A DNA stretch of 6,098 bases from Candidatus Woesearchaeota archaeon (GTDB lineage: Archaea > Nanoarchaeota > Nanoarchaeia > Woesearchaeales > CALCXY01). Both the position numbers and the translations under genes were made by a program. A model generated the notes under the pieces. The model was not told the origin of the DNA, made no database searches, and saw only the letters and a list, made by a program, of their open reading frames with translations. Below are positions 1 through 6,017 of this stretch, piece by piece. Position 1 is the first letter of the stretch. Each line of letters opens with the position of its first letter. Location of the stretch: positions 1-6,098 of the forward strand of contig JASMFX010000095.1 in the NCBI GenBank assembly GCA_030751555.1, given 5' to 3'.

Positions 1-1
1 A

Positions 2-226
2 GTCTATTTCGGCATCTTGCTTGGATTATTAGGATTTGGTGTTGCTGCAACTGGCGAGTTAATCGAACTCTTTGGAGTTGTCTATATCGGCTCTGCAGGA
101 GTTGGAGATTACTTTAATAACGCAATAGACCTTGTTTTTAACGCAATCGGAGCAAGTCTAGCAAGCATCTTCCTTGTCAGACATCATTCTCAGAAAGATT
201 TAATAAGAGTAAAGTCTAAAAAGTAA
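2..226 (+). CDS. C-terminal fragment of a polytopic membrane protein, possibly YjdF/DUF2238-like
   Basis: The reading frame is open to the left edge, so the gene begins outside the window and only the last 74 residues are seen. The TTG at 17 is an internal Leu, not a credible start. The fragment has a hydrophobic stretch (GILLGLLGFGVAA) and a second one (DLVFNAIGASLASIFLV), followed by a basic tail (RHH...KSKK) that should lie in the cytoplasm. Between them, acidic and polar residues are spaced as GELIEL...VGDY.NNAIDLVFN.IGA. This recalls the E..E...D...D...GA pattern of YjdF/DUF2238-type integral membrane proteins, whose function is unknown. That link is from memory of the pattern and is tentative. 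The stop codon is 2 bp before the next ATG, so the two genes are probably co-transcribed. Confidence 0.6.
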   Translation, partial: VYFGILLGLLGFGVAATGELIELFGVVYIGSAGVGDYFNNAIDLVFNAIGASLASIFLVRHHSQKDLIRVKSKK

Positions 227-228
227 AA

Positions 229-957
229 ATGCAATTTATTATCAACATAAAAAAACAGCATCTTGTCTATCTAAGTGTTTTTATCATCCTAGTAATGGCA
301 ATCGCAGTCTATGCTCCAATTCAACAAGGGCATCCGCCTGGTCAGATTCTATTCAGCGATGTAAACCTTTATTTTGAAAATGGCAATGTCGGCATTGGCG
401 CTACAACACCAGGAGTAAATCTGCACATCAAGGATCTAACAGAAAACGCATGGATAACTGTTGAAGGAACAGGAAACAGTGGATTAGCGTCCATTAGTAC
501 ACTTGGCCAAGAACAATGGAACGTATACACAAGCGACACTGGTAAATTTAGGATAGATAGAATGACCGCAGGAGGAGAACTCACTATTGATACACTCGGT
601 AGAGTCGGAATCGGCTCTGTAACACCTCAGGCGCAACTTGACGTTGATGGAGATACAAAAATCTCAGGAAATCTACAGGTCACAGGTTCAATCACCTCTG
701 ACACTTCTAAACTTACCTACTGTACATTCAATTGGCCAGCTCATGCAGTTGGTTGGCGTATTAGAAATTGGGTAGCTACTGATTGCTCTAACGGCCTCCC
801 TCTTCCAGGTTCTAACAGTGTAGGATATTGTCGTAATGGTGCTGGGACTCAATGTGAAGCAGATTGCACTTCACTCACACGAGGTAGACACTATAATCAT
901 CCTACAACTGGAGGTCTCACTTCTGGACACATTTACTGCCTCTACATCCACCACTAA
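229..957 (+). CDS. Secreted or membrane-anchored surface protein with tail-fibre-type VGIG repeats and a Cys-rich C-terminus
   Basis: The product has 242 residues. Residues 12-29 form a hydrophobic segment after a basic N-terminus (NIKKQ), acting as a signal peptide or membrane anchor, so the rest should be outside the cell. A GHPPGQI motif follows at 34-40. Two copies of a VGIG..TP..xLxV unit lie at 53-69 and 125-142; the second runs into ISGNLQVTGSI, a beta-rich pattern known from phage tail fibres and other trimeric adhesin-like proteins. Residues 160-242 hold six cysteines (165, 186, 201, 209, 213, 237) among Gly, Thr, His and Trp, which suggests a disulfide-stabilised or metal-binding terminal domain that I do not recognise. 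A role in attachment or the cell surface is inferred. The ATG follows the previous stop by 2 bp with no clear Shine-Dalgarno site, so translation may be coupled. Confidence 0.85.
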   Translation: MQFIINIKKQHLVYLSVFIILVMAIAVYAPIQQGHPPGQILFSDVNLYFENGNVGIGATTPGVNLHIKDLTENAWITVEGTGNSGLASISTLGQEQWNVYTSDTGKFRIDRMTAGGELTIDTLGRVGIGSVTPQAQLDVDGDTKISGNLQVTGSITSDTSKLTYCTFNWPAHAVGWRIRNWVATDCSNGLPLPGSNSVGYCRNGAGTQCEADCTSLTRGRHYNHPTTGGLTSGHIYCLYIHH

Positions 958-973
958 TTCTCCAACATAATAC

Positions 974-988
974 CAAAAGATTTATAAA
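974..988 (+). promoter_or_regulatory. Archaeal BRE/TATA promoter of the thermosome gene
   Basis: An A-rich BRE-like stretch (CAAAAGA) runs straight into TTTATAAA at 981-988. With the usual spacing of about 26 bp from the TATA centre, transcription would start near 1010-1011, giving a leader of about 26 nt before the ATG at 1037. This separates the chaperonin gene from the upstream surface-protein unit. Confidence 0.65.
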
Positions 989-1000
989 TGCCCTGAAGTT

Positions 1001-1022
1001 CCCCTATCTTAGAATTTAGGGG
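1001..1022. repeat. Perfect CCCCTA/TAGGGG inverted repeat over the thermosome start site
   Basis: CCCCTA (1001-1006) and TAGGGG (1017-1022) are exact reverse complements separated by 10 bp. A T-G and a T-A pair could extend the dyad outward by two positions. The axis (1011.5) coincides with the predicted transcript start. A regulator bound here would block RNA polymerase. If transcription started further upstream, the same dyad would form a hairpin hiding the G-rich ribosome-binding site. The repeat is directly seen; its role is inferred. Confidence 0.5.
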
Positions 1023-1023
1023 G
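1019..1023 (+). promoter_or_regulatory. G-rich ribosome-binding site of the thermosome gene
   Basis: GGGGG can pair with the CCUCC anti-Shine-Dalgarno core with one G-U wobble. It is 13 nt from the ATG at 1037, rather long, but only 1 nt from the in-frame TTG at 1025, which is too close. This supports the ATG as the start. Confidence 0.4.
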
Positions 1024-1036
1024 ATTGGTTCTTAAA

Positions 1037-2677
1037 ATGACAAAAGACATACAACCAGTATTTATTCTTCCTGAGGGAGCAACAAGAACTCAGGGAAGAA
1101 ACGCCCAGAAGGCAAACATCATGGCAGCGAAAGCTGTCGCAGATACTGTAAGAACCACTCTAGGCCCGAAAGGCATGGATAAGATGATTGTTGATTCTAT
1201 TGGAGATATCACAGTTACTAATGATGGAGTTACTATTCTTGAAGAAATGAATATCGAGCATCCTTCTGCTAAAATGATTGTAGAGGTCGCTAAAACCCAG
1301 GAAAACGAGGTTGGTGACGGAACTACAACCGCTGTTGTCATAGCAGGTGAACTTCTAAAAAACGCTGAAGATTTACTAGAAAAAGATGTTCATCCTACTG
1401 TTTTAGCAAAAGGCTACCGGATGGCAGAGGAAAAAGCTCAGAAAATACTACTTGATCTTGCTGTTGACATAACAGATAAAGACAAAGAAATGCTATTAAA
1501 TATTGCAATGACTGCAATGACTGGCAAGGGAGCTGAAACAGCAAAAGATCATCTAGCAAATATCACTGTTAAATCAGTCCTTTTCATAGCTGATAAAACA
1601 CCTGAAGGACTTGTTATTAATAAGGACGATATCAAAATAGAAAAAAAGGTAGGTGGAAGTGTATTTGATACTGAATTAGTTGAAGGCGTTGTTCTGGATA
1701 AAGAACGAGTCCATCCACAGATGGAAAGGCAAGTTCCTAATGCTAAGATCGCTTTAATAGATTCAGCAATTGAAATAAAAAACCCTGAAACAGATGCTAA
1801 GATCCAAATCAATGAACCATCTCAAATAACTGGATTTATTGAGCAAGAAGAAAAAATCTTAAAGCAGATGGTTGACATCATTAAGACTTCTGGTGCTAAT
1901 GTCTTAGTCTGCCAAAAAGGCATTGACGACATCGCCCAGCATTACCTTGCAAAAGCAGGGATCTACGCTACTCGAAGAGTTAAAAAATCCGACATGGAAG
2001 CTCTTGCAAGAGCTACAGGAGGATCTATTGTTACTAATCTAAAAGATCTTAAAGAAAAAGACCTTGGTAAAGCAGGACTTGTGGAAGAGGTAAAGATAGG
2101 CGATGAAGAGATGACCTATGTCAAGAACTGTAAAAATCCAAAATCAGTAACCGTTCTTATCAAAGGCGGAACAGAACATGTAGTTGATGAAGTTAAAAGA
2201 GCCATGGAAGATTCCATCGGAGATGTTATCTCATCTCTAGTAGTTGGAAAGGTTATTGCTGGAGCAGGCTCAACAGAGATTGAGCTTAGCAAAGAGCTAA
2301 GAAAATTTTCAGATTCGCTTTCTGGAAGAGAGCAATTAGCTGTTCAGGCTTTTGCTGAAGCAATGGAGATTATTCCAAGAACTTTAGCAGAAAATGCAGG
2401 TCTAGATCCTATCGATATTGTTACTGAGATGAGAGCTGCCCATGAAAAAAAGCAAAAATGGGCTGGTATTAATGTTTTTACAGGCAATGTAGAAGATGCC
2501 TGGAAACTAGGCGTTATCGAGCCATTAAAGATTAAAACACAGGCTATTTCATCTGCAGCAGAAGTAGCTGAAATGATTCTAAGAATAGATGATGTTATCG
2601 CAGGCTCTGGTTCTGGAGCCCCATCTGGTATGCCTCCTGGCGGAATGCCAGAAATGCCTCCTGGAATGGGTATGTAA
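1037..2677 (+). CDS. ths: Thermosome subunit (group II chaperonin)
   Basis: This is a complete 546-residue subunit of the archaeal double-ring ATP-driven folding chamber in the cytoplasm, of usual family length. The ATG at 1037 gives the conserved opening QPVFILPEG. Visible ATP-site motifs are LGPKGMDKM (42-50), TNDGVTIL (61-68), GDGTTT (93-98, with Asp94) and the [17 protein letters not shown] block ending in the putative catalytic Asp392. The apical domain with its lid protrusion spans roughly 215-365, including NAKIALID and the strongly conserved [15 protein letters not shown] (292-306). The equatorial domain resumes near 375. GAGSTE at 409-414 replaces the more usual GGGAPE, a mild change. 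The tail (523-546) is rich in Gly, Pro and Met ([13 protein letters not shown]), as is normal for thermosomes. Which subunit type this is, and whether the genome has others, cannot be told here. Confidence 0.97.
   Translation: MTKDIQPVFILPEGATRTQGRNAQKANIMAAKAVADTVRTTLGPKGMDKMIVDSIGDITVTNDGVTILEEMNIEHPSAKMIVEVAKTQENEVGDGTTTAVVIAGELLKNAEDLLEKDVHPTVLAKGYRMAEEKAQKILLDLAVDITDKDKEMLLNIAMTAMTGKGAETAKDHLANITVKSVLFIADKTPEGLVINKDDIKIEKKVGGSVFDTELVEGVVLDKERVHPQMERQVPNAKIALIDSAIEIKNPETDAKIQINEPSQITGFIEQEEKILKQMVDIIKTSGANVLVCQKGIDDIAQHYLAKAGIYATRRVKKSDMEALARATGGSIVTNLKDLKEKDLGKAGLVEEVKIGDEEMTYVKNCKNPKSVTVLIKGGTEHVVDEVKRAMEDSIGDVISSLVVGKVIAGAGSTEIELSKELRKFSDSLSGREQLAVQAFAEAMEIIPRTLAENAGLDPIDIVTEMRAAHEKKQKWAGINVFTGNVEDAWKLGVIEPLKIKTQAISSAAEVAEMILRIDDVIAGSGSGAPSGMPPGGMPEMPPGMGM
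2630..2664 (+). repeat. 11-bp direct repeat coding the MPPG tail of the thermosome
   Basis: ATGCCTCCTGG occurs at 2630-2640 and again at 2654-2664, a 24-bp period in frame. It encodes repeated MPPG units of the flexible tail that points into the folding chamber. The identical codons suggest a recent short duplication. Confidence 0.5.
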
Positions 2678-2682
2678 TTTTT
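2678..2682 (+). terminator. Short T-run directly after the thermosome stop codon
   Basis: Five T residues follow the TAA immediately, in a 26-bp spacer between convergent genes. Archaeal polymerase can terminate at such U-runs without a hairpin. The run is short, so this is a weak call. Confidence 0.35.
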
Positions 2683-2703
2683 AGTAGATAATTAAAGTTC
2701 TAC

Positions 2704-4077
2704 TCATTTCACAATCTTGTGATAAGCCCTCATCAAGGCATCATAAGCCTCGTTTAAGCCTTCAACATCCTTCTCTCTCATAGAAATATACTGATCATAC
2801 GCTTTTTTATACTGTTGCTTAGCTGCAAGCACATCTCCCCTATCCAAATGCTGATGGATCATATCCACCGAACTGTGAAGGTGATTTATTCCTAAGCCTG
2901 AAAAATCCAGATGATCTAGGGATTCATCAACCTCATCTACAGTATCCTTCTCAGACTTGACCTGATTTTCTTCAACAAATCGAGATTTTAGCGCCTGAAA
3001 CTCCTCTCTAATATGCTCCCGTTCATCATCGCCCCCTCTCATCTTTCCCAAGGTAATATCAACAGCACTCTGAGCTATCTGGTTCTCTCTAGGTTCGCTA
3101 ATCTGCCTTGCCTTCAACGCACTCCTTAACCTATCCACCTTCTCAGGCTTAGTAACCAATCCCACAATGTGGTTCCTTACTTCATTAATCCTGTTTTTAG
3201 TAGTAGACTCAGCCTGTGCTATATGATTCTTAACAATATGAGGATCCTCAACCTGAGATCTTTGATGAATTCTTTGCAGATCCTTATTATGCATCATCTC
3301 AATATGATCCATCTGCTGATGAATATTGGCTGTCTCACCATGGTTTGATAAGTTCTTCTGCACAAAACTCTTCAAACCTTCAAGTTCTTTGCGAGTCTTA
3401 TCTTGATGTTGATGCAATGCTTCATGTACTGCATGAAGATCCTTTGGATATGATTCAATCACCTTCCGAGCACCAATCTCCTCAACACCACCACCTTTTC
3501 CAGTAGTCCTTTTGACCTGATCCTGTAAAACCCTTATCTGATGAGCTACATTATCCTGGTAATCAGTAATAGCTGATTTAAGCTCAGCATTCGTAACAAT
3601 ATCATGCGTTTTCTGTTGTGTTGAAGCCACTGACTCTGATATGTGATCCAGCTTTTCCTGCAGAACTCTTAATCTGTCAGCACTCCCCTGAAAACTACTA
3701 AATTTTTGATTTACCTCATTTGATATGCTATGCACCTTCTCAACCATGGCCTTTGTATAATCCTTATCCTTCTCAATAGTTGCAAACTTGTTGCTCATCT
3801 CCTCCAGAGCCTTCATCACATCCTTATTTTTAGCAAACCTCTCAACCTGCTTTCTATAATTAATTATCTCCTTATTAAGTAGTATAACTAACTCTTTGAG
3901 TTTCTCAATATTCATCTCATTTGTCAGCACTCTTTTATCTTCATCCTTCAAGAGCTTTCCAAACCCAGGGGTAGCCCCAATAGCTCCTCCCCCATCCATC
4001 CTCCCAAGGTTTCCCTTAAGATCCTCCATATCCTTTCTTAGTTGTACTAATTCCTTAGAAAAATCTGCTTTTGCCAT
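2704..4077 (-). CDS. Coiled-coil protein of unknown function, His-rich and Cys-free
   Basis: I do not recognise a family for this 457-residue protein. It is highly charged and almost wholly helical by appearance, with no cysteine, no signal peptide and no membrane segment. Residues 3-22 form a short amphipathic helix, followed by a Gly-rich linker (28-40). Residues 44-190 and 200-310 show long heptad-like stretches (for example NIEKLKELVILLNKEI at 56-71 and SADRLRVLQEKLDHI at 132-146). A GKGGG break lies at 193-197. Twelve histidines fall between 215 and 303, including HAVHEALHQH. The last 60 residues (INHLHSSVDMIHQHL.RGD..AAKQQYKKAYDQY) look like a helical hairpin of TPR/MIT type. It begins 1 bp after the small membrane protein's stop, so it is very likely translated in tandem with it. 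A scaffold or cytoskeleton-like role at the membrane is only inference. Confidence 0.85.
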   Translation of the reverse strand: MAKADFSKELVQLRKDMEDLKGNLGRMDGGGAIGATPGFGKLLKDEDKRVLTNEMNIEKLKELVILLNKEIINYRKQVERFAKNKDVMKALEEMSNKFATIEKDKDYTKAMVEKVHSISNEVNQKFSSFQGSADRLRVLQEKLDHISESVASTQQKTHDIVTNAELKSAITDYQDNVAHQIRVLQDQVKRTTGKGGGVEEIGARKVIESYPKDLHAVHEALHQHQDKTRKELEGLKSFVQKNLSNHGETANIHQQMDHIEMMHNKDLQRIHQRSQVEDPHIVKNHIAQAESTTKNRINEVRNHIVGLVTKPEKVDRLRSALKARQISEPRENQIAQSAVDITLGKMRGGDDEREHIREEFQALKSRFVEENQVKSEKDTVDEVDESLDHLDFSGLGINHLHSSVDMIHQHLDRGDVLAAKQQYKKAYDQYISMREKDVEGLNEAYDALMRAYHKIVK

Positions 4078-4078
4078 T

Positions 4079-4288
4079 TTACTTCTTGATAATCTCCTTT
4101 AGATCTCCAATCTCTTCTCGCAACAACCTCAATTCCTTGACAAGATCATGTTCTTCAATACTAAACTTCTTTGAAATCTTCCGCAACTGCCTTAATTCCA
4201 TTTCCAAAAATATCAGGTAGACAACAACGATAATTGAGAATATCATAAGCAGTTCTAATATTGGAAACCCACCTTCTAGTAAAGCCAT
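4079..4288 (-). CDS. Small single-span membrane protein with coiled-coil tail
   Basis: The product has 69 residues and belongs to no family I recognise. Residues 9-27 (PILELLMIFSIIVVVYLIF) form one membrane segment. The rest is a charged helix with leucine heptads (LRQLRKISKK, then HDLVKELRLLREEIGDLKEI) that should project into the cytoplasm, since basic residues follow the segment. The start is the second of two adjacent ATGs, 4 nt after a strong AGGAGGTG. The first ATG (4291) is only 1 nt from that site. A longer reading from a GTG at 4345 would have to translate the promoter. It is the first gene of an operon with the 457-residue coiled-coil protein, 1 bp apart, so a tether-and-partner pair joined through coiled coils is a reasonable inference. 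Confidence 0.8.
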   Translation of the reverse strand: MALLEGGFPILELLMIFSIIVVVYLIFLEMELRQLRKISKKFSIEEHDLVKELRLLREEIGDLKEIIKK

Positions 4289-4292
4289 CATC

Positions 4293-4300
4293 CACCTCCT
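4293..4300 (-). promoter_or_regulatory. Strong Shine-Dalgarno site (AGGAGGTG) of the small membrane protein
   Basis: AGGAGGTG is a near-full complement to the 16S rRNA 3' end and lies 4 nt before the ATG at 4288. It is by far the best ribosome-binding site in the window and decides the start of this gene. The predicted transcript start is only a few bases upstream, so it sits at the extreme 5' end of the message. Confidence 0.75.
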
Positions 4301-4324
4301 TTTATACCATAATGAAAATAGTAG

Positions 4325-4332
4325 TATAAAAA
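4325..4332 (-). promoter_or_regulatory. TATA box of the coiled-coil operon
   Basis: TTTTTATA on the minus strand places transcription start near 4302, just before the Shine-Dalgarno site, giving a leader of about 14 nt. Read on the plus strand the same bases give TATAAAAA, so the element could in principle work both ways. A clear BRE is not visible in either direction. Confidence 0.5.
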
Positions 4333-4358
4333 GGTTACGGTGCACTCACACAATCAAC

Positions 4359-4400
4359 TTTTCCGGTCTCCCTGTACCCTGGTAAGGGGAGGCAGGAAAA
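4359..4400. repeat. 42-nt imperfect inverted repeat (hairpin) in the spacer
   Basis: TTTTCC (4359-4364) pairs with GGAAAA (4395-4400) and CTCCC (4368-4372) with GGGAG (4387-4391). Between them G-C and T-G can pair, leaving one G/A mismatch. Inside, TAC (4375-4377) pairs with GTA (4382-4384) around a CCTG loop. As plus-strand RNA the two imperfect positions are G-U wobbles and the others are G/A; as minus-strand RNA they become A/C and C/U mismatches, so plus-strand RNA folds better. It lies after the helicase stop and before the operon promoter. Confidence 0.6.
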
Positions 4401-4401
4401 A
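4397..4401 (-). terminator. T-run downstream of the helicase gene
   Basis: On the minus strand five T residues begin 27 bp after the helicase stop codon and run into the hairpin at 4400-4359. Either could help end the helicase transcript before the next promoter. The run is short, so this is a weak call. Confidence 0.25.
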
Positions 4402-4415
4402 TTCGAGTTTCGAGT
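4402..4415. repeat. Tandem 7-bp repeat TTCGAGT x2
   Basis: Two exact copies of TTCGAGT sit head to tail directly after the hairpin, followed by the 8-bp palindrome GTTATAAC (4414-4421). They may be part of the candidate RNA, a protein-binding site, or a slippage product. Confidence 0.5.
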
Positions 4416-4427
4416 TATAACCTAACA

Positions 4428-5981
4428 TCATTTAAATTTTTTTATACTCAACTGTCCCTTCCGTGTCCCTTTTTTAACAGCTCCCTCAGTTTGTCCCAGC
4501 TGTTCCTTGATCTTTTTTGCAGTTCCACGTCCAAGCAACTGTCCCAATCCAATCTCAGAGAATTTTTTCAACTTTCCAACATCAGTTATCCCATTGCCAA
4601 AAAGCTTACGAGCTCGTACCCTTCCAATATTCCTCAATTTAATCAATGGAAACAACTCATCTTTAATGCCATATTTTAGCCGAAGTCGCATTTTGCTAAT
4701 GTCCCGAAGCAACTTTCTAAACTCCAAGATTTTGCAAAGCTCTTCACAGGAATAAAACAGCCAATCAGCTATCCCCAATTTTACCCTAATCTCTCCAGGC
4801 CTTATTGCATAAGCCTCTAATAGGTACTCCTCATTCTTCTCATCAATCCAATCCTGGAAAAACATCGCTGTTTTTATTGATCGCATAAACTCATCATAAT
4901 CCTCTTCATAGAGTGCAGGTTCTTTTAACAACAATCGATCCTCAACCCTTGCCAAAGTATCCTGCAAATCATCCCACTCTTTTACCCTTACATTGAGCAG
5001 GGGCCTCATCTCCAGTCTCTGACTTACCAACTGCAACCAACTCAGATCCACAACACGCATGCTCATCGCATTCTTTAATCCAACAATAAGCTCATGCGCT
5101 GTTAAAGGATCTAGATACAGTTCAGCAACTCGTTTACCCAAAATTGTTGCGCGATACTGCGTATTATCAAGTTCATCTGCAGAGGCAAATTCCTCTCTCA
5201 TTGATTTCAAAAACTCCCATTCCTCCAAAAGCATAAGCATTTTTTCAATACCAGCTTCTAGCTTTGCCATGTCCTTAAACTGCTTTGCCCAAAAGGTCTT
5301 TTCAAAAAATTCCATGATCTGCTTTTTAGAGCGCAAAAAACGCGACGCTACCAAACTAAGAAGATAGGTTCTTAGCACAGGCTCCACAGCAAGCTTTGAA
5401 AAAATATCCTCTGGTTCTCCCATAATATACTTTTCATAAATTGATTCCTTCTCAGCATCAGTCCCAGATAAGCAAATAGCCTCTCCAAAGCTATCATACG
5501 ATGGCCTTCCTGCCCTCCCAGCCATCTGTAAATACTCCAAAACAGGAATAGGCATCATCCCTCTTGATCCATATCTTTTAAGATCCCGAATAATCGTCCG
5601 AAAAGCTGGTAAATCAACTCCAGAAGCAAGAGTAGGAGTAGAACAGATAATCTGAACATGGCCGCTGCGAAAAGCATCCTCCACCAACTCTCTCTGCTTT
5701 GCTGTTAATCCTGCATGATGGAAAGCAATCCCTTTTGAAATACAATCAGCAAGCCTTCTACATTGCTTTGTAGGGCTCCCAACTGCCTTGAGTATCCTTT
5801 TTGAGAGCTCAATATGAATCTCCTCACTCACCTTAATCTTTTTAGAGATATCCTCGGCAGTTTTCTCAGCACTGCGCTTGGTATTTACAAAAACAAGTGC
5901 TTGTTTTTTCTTGCTAATCGTATCTAAAGCAATGTTCAATGTAGCATCTTTATACTGCAAGGCAATTTTTTTTATAGCCAT
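4428..5981 (-). CDS. hel308: Hel308-type helicase, C-terminal half only (RecA2 to helix-loop-helix)
   Basis: Hel308 (Hjm) is an archaeal superfamily 2, Ski2-like 3'-5' DNA helicase that acts at stalled replication forks and in recombination; full proteins have about 700 residues. This 517-residue product begins at the RecA2 domain. Motif IV ALVFVNTKRSAE is at 28-39, AFHHAGLT at 86-93, motif V TPTLASGVDLPA at 115-126 and motif VI QMAGRAGRP at 152-160 with likely arginine fingers. A winged helix (about 195-290), the ratchet domain (about 291-425, with MRPLL and GIADWLFYSCEELCKIL) and a helix-loop-helix end (about 430-495) follow. Walker A, DExH and motif III of RecA1 are missing, so it cannot hydrolyse ATP alone. 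All three minus-strand frames upstream hit stops. An in-frame TAA lies at 6018-6020 and no start codon lies between it and the ATG. The tail QLSIKKFK resembles a PCNA-binding box. The gene may be split, with RecA1 elsewhere, or be a remnant. Confidence 0.9.
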   Translation of the reverse strand: MAIKKIALQYKDATLNIALDTISKKKQALVFVNTKRSAEKTAEDISKKIKVSEEIHIELSKRILKAVGSPTKQCRRLADCISKGIAFHHAGLTAKQRELVEDAFRSGHVQIICSTPTLASGVDLPAFRTIIRDLKRYGSRGMMPIPVLEYLQMAGRAGRPSYDSFGEAICLSGTDAEKESIYEKYIMGEPEDIFSKLAVEPVLRTYLLSLVASRFLRSKKQIMEFFEKTFWAKQFKDMAKLEAGIEKMLMLLEEWEFLKSMREEFASADELDNTQYRATILGKRVAELYLDPLTAHELIVGLKNAMSMRVVDLSWLQLVSQRLEMRPLLNVRVKEWDDLQDTLARVEDRLLLKEPALYEEDYDEFMRSIKTAMFFQDWIDEKNEEYLLEAYAIRPGEIRVKLGIADWLFYSCEELCKILEFRKLLRDISKMRLRLKYGIKDELFPLIKLRNIGRVRARKLFGNGITDVGKLKKFSEIGLGQLLGRGTAKKIKEQLGQTEGAVKKGTRKGQLSIKKFK

Positions 5982-6002
5982 ACAAAACGAGTACCATAAT
6001 AG

Positions 6003-6017
6003 CTTAAATAGTTTGTG
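6003..6017 (-). promoter_or_regulatory. Consensus BRE/TATA promoter of the helicase half-gene
   Basis: On the minus strand CACAAAC fits the archaeal BRE pattern and runs into TATTTAAG (6010-6003). The expected start is about 5980, at the ATG at 5981, so the message should be leaderless. No Shine-Dalgarno site precedes the ATG, in agreement. Confidence 0.65.

Larger units (their letters stand above)
4329..4443 (+). ncRNA. Candidate small structured RNA (speculative)
   Basis: Several plus-strand signals line up. TTTTATA at 4300-4306 would start transcription near 4329. AGGTTA (4332-4337) can pair with TAACCT (4418-4423), closing a domain that contains the 42-nt hairpin. ACA stands at 4425-4427, one base after that stem. 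Seven T residues at 4437-4443 could end the transcript. ACTC (4344-4347) may pair with GAGT (4405-4408), leaving 16 nt to the ACA, which is within the spacing expected for an archaeal H/ACA guide. The upper part does not show a clear kink-turn, the inner loop is lopsided, and I found no target. The 3' end overlaps the helicase gene in antisense. Chance arrangement is a serious alternative. Confidence 0.22.

Noticed and set aside
17..226. A complete 69-residue protein starting at TTG 17
   Set aside because: The frame is open to the window edge and the hydrophobic segment begins before that codon, so this is the tail of a longer gene.
369..584. Minus-strand reading frame inside the surface protein gene
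   Set aside because: Shadow of the real gene; no ribosome-binding site or promoter and no recognisable domain.
1025..1036. TTG start for the thermosome, adding MVLK
   Set aside because: It is 1 nt from the G-rich ribosome-binding site, and family members begin close to the ATG at 1037.
1090..1812. Minus-strand reading frames inside the thermosome gene
   Set aside because: Shadows of a highly conserved coding gene.
3896..4102. Plus-strand reading frame over the start of the coiled-coil gene
   Set aside because: Ser/Phe/Leu-rich composition typical of the antisense of a Lys/Glu-rich gene.
4289..4345. Longer start (GTG 4345) or the first ATG (4291) for the small membrane protein
   Set aside because: The GTG version would translate the TATA box and lacks a ribosome-binding site; ATG 4291 is only 1 nt from AGGAGGTG.
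4332..4424. tRNA, because of the closing stem and TTCGAGT, which matches a T-loop
   Set aside because: Neither TTCGAGT copy is flanked by a pairing T-stem, no D-arm is visible, and the acceptor-like stem is 6 bp with the wrong spacing.
4341..4427. C/D box guide RNA
   Set aside because: No convincing C box (RUGAUGA) or D box (CUGA) at suitable spacing on either strand.
4491..5367. Plus-strand reading frames inside the helicase gene
   Set aside because: Antisense shadows; low-complexity Ser/Phe/Leu composition and no start signals.
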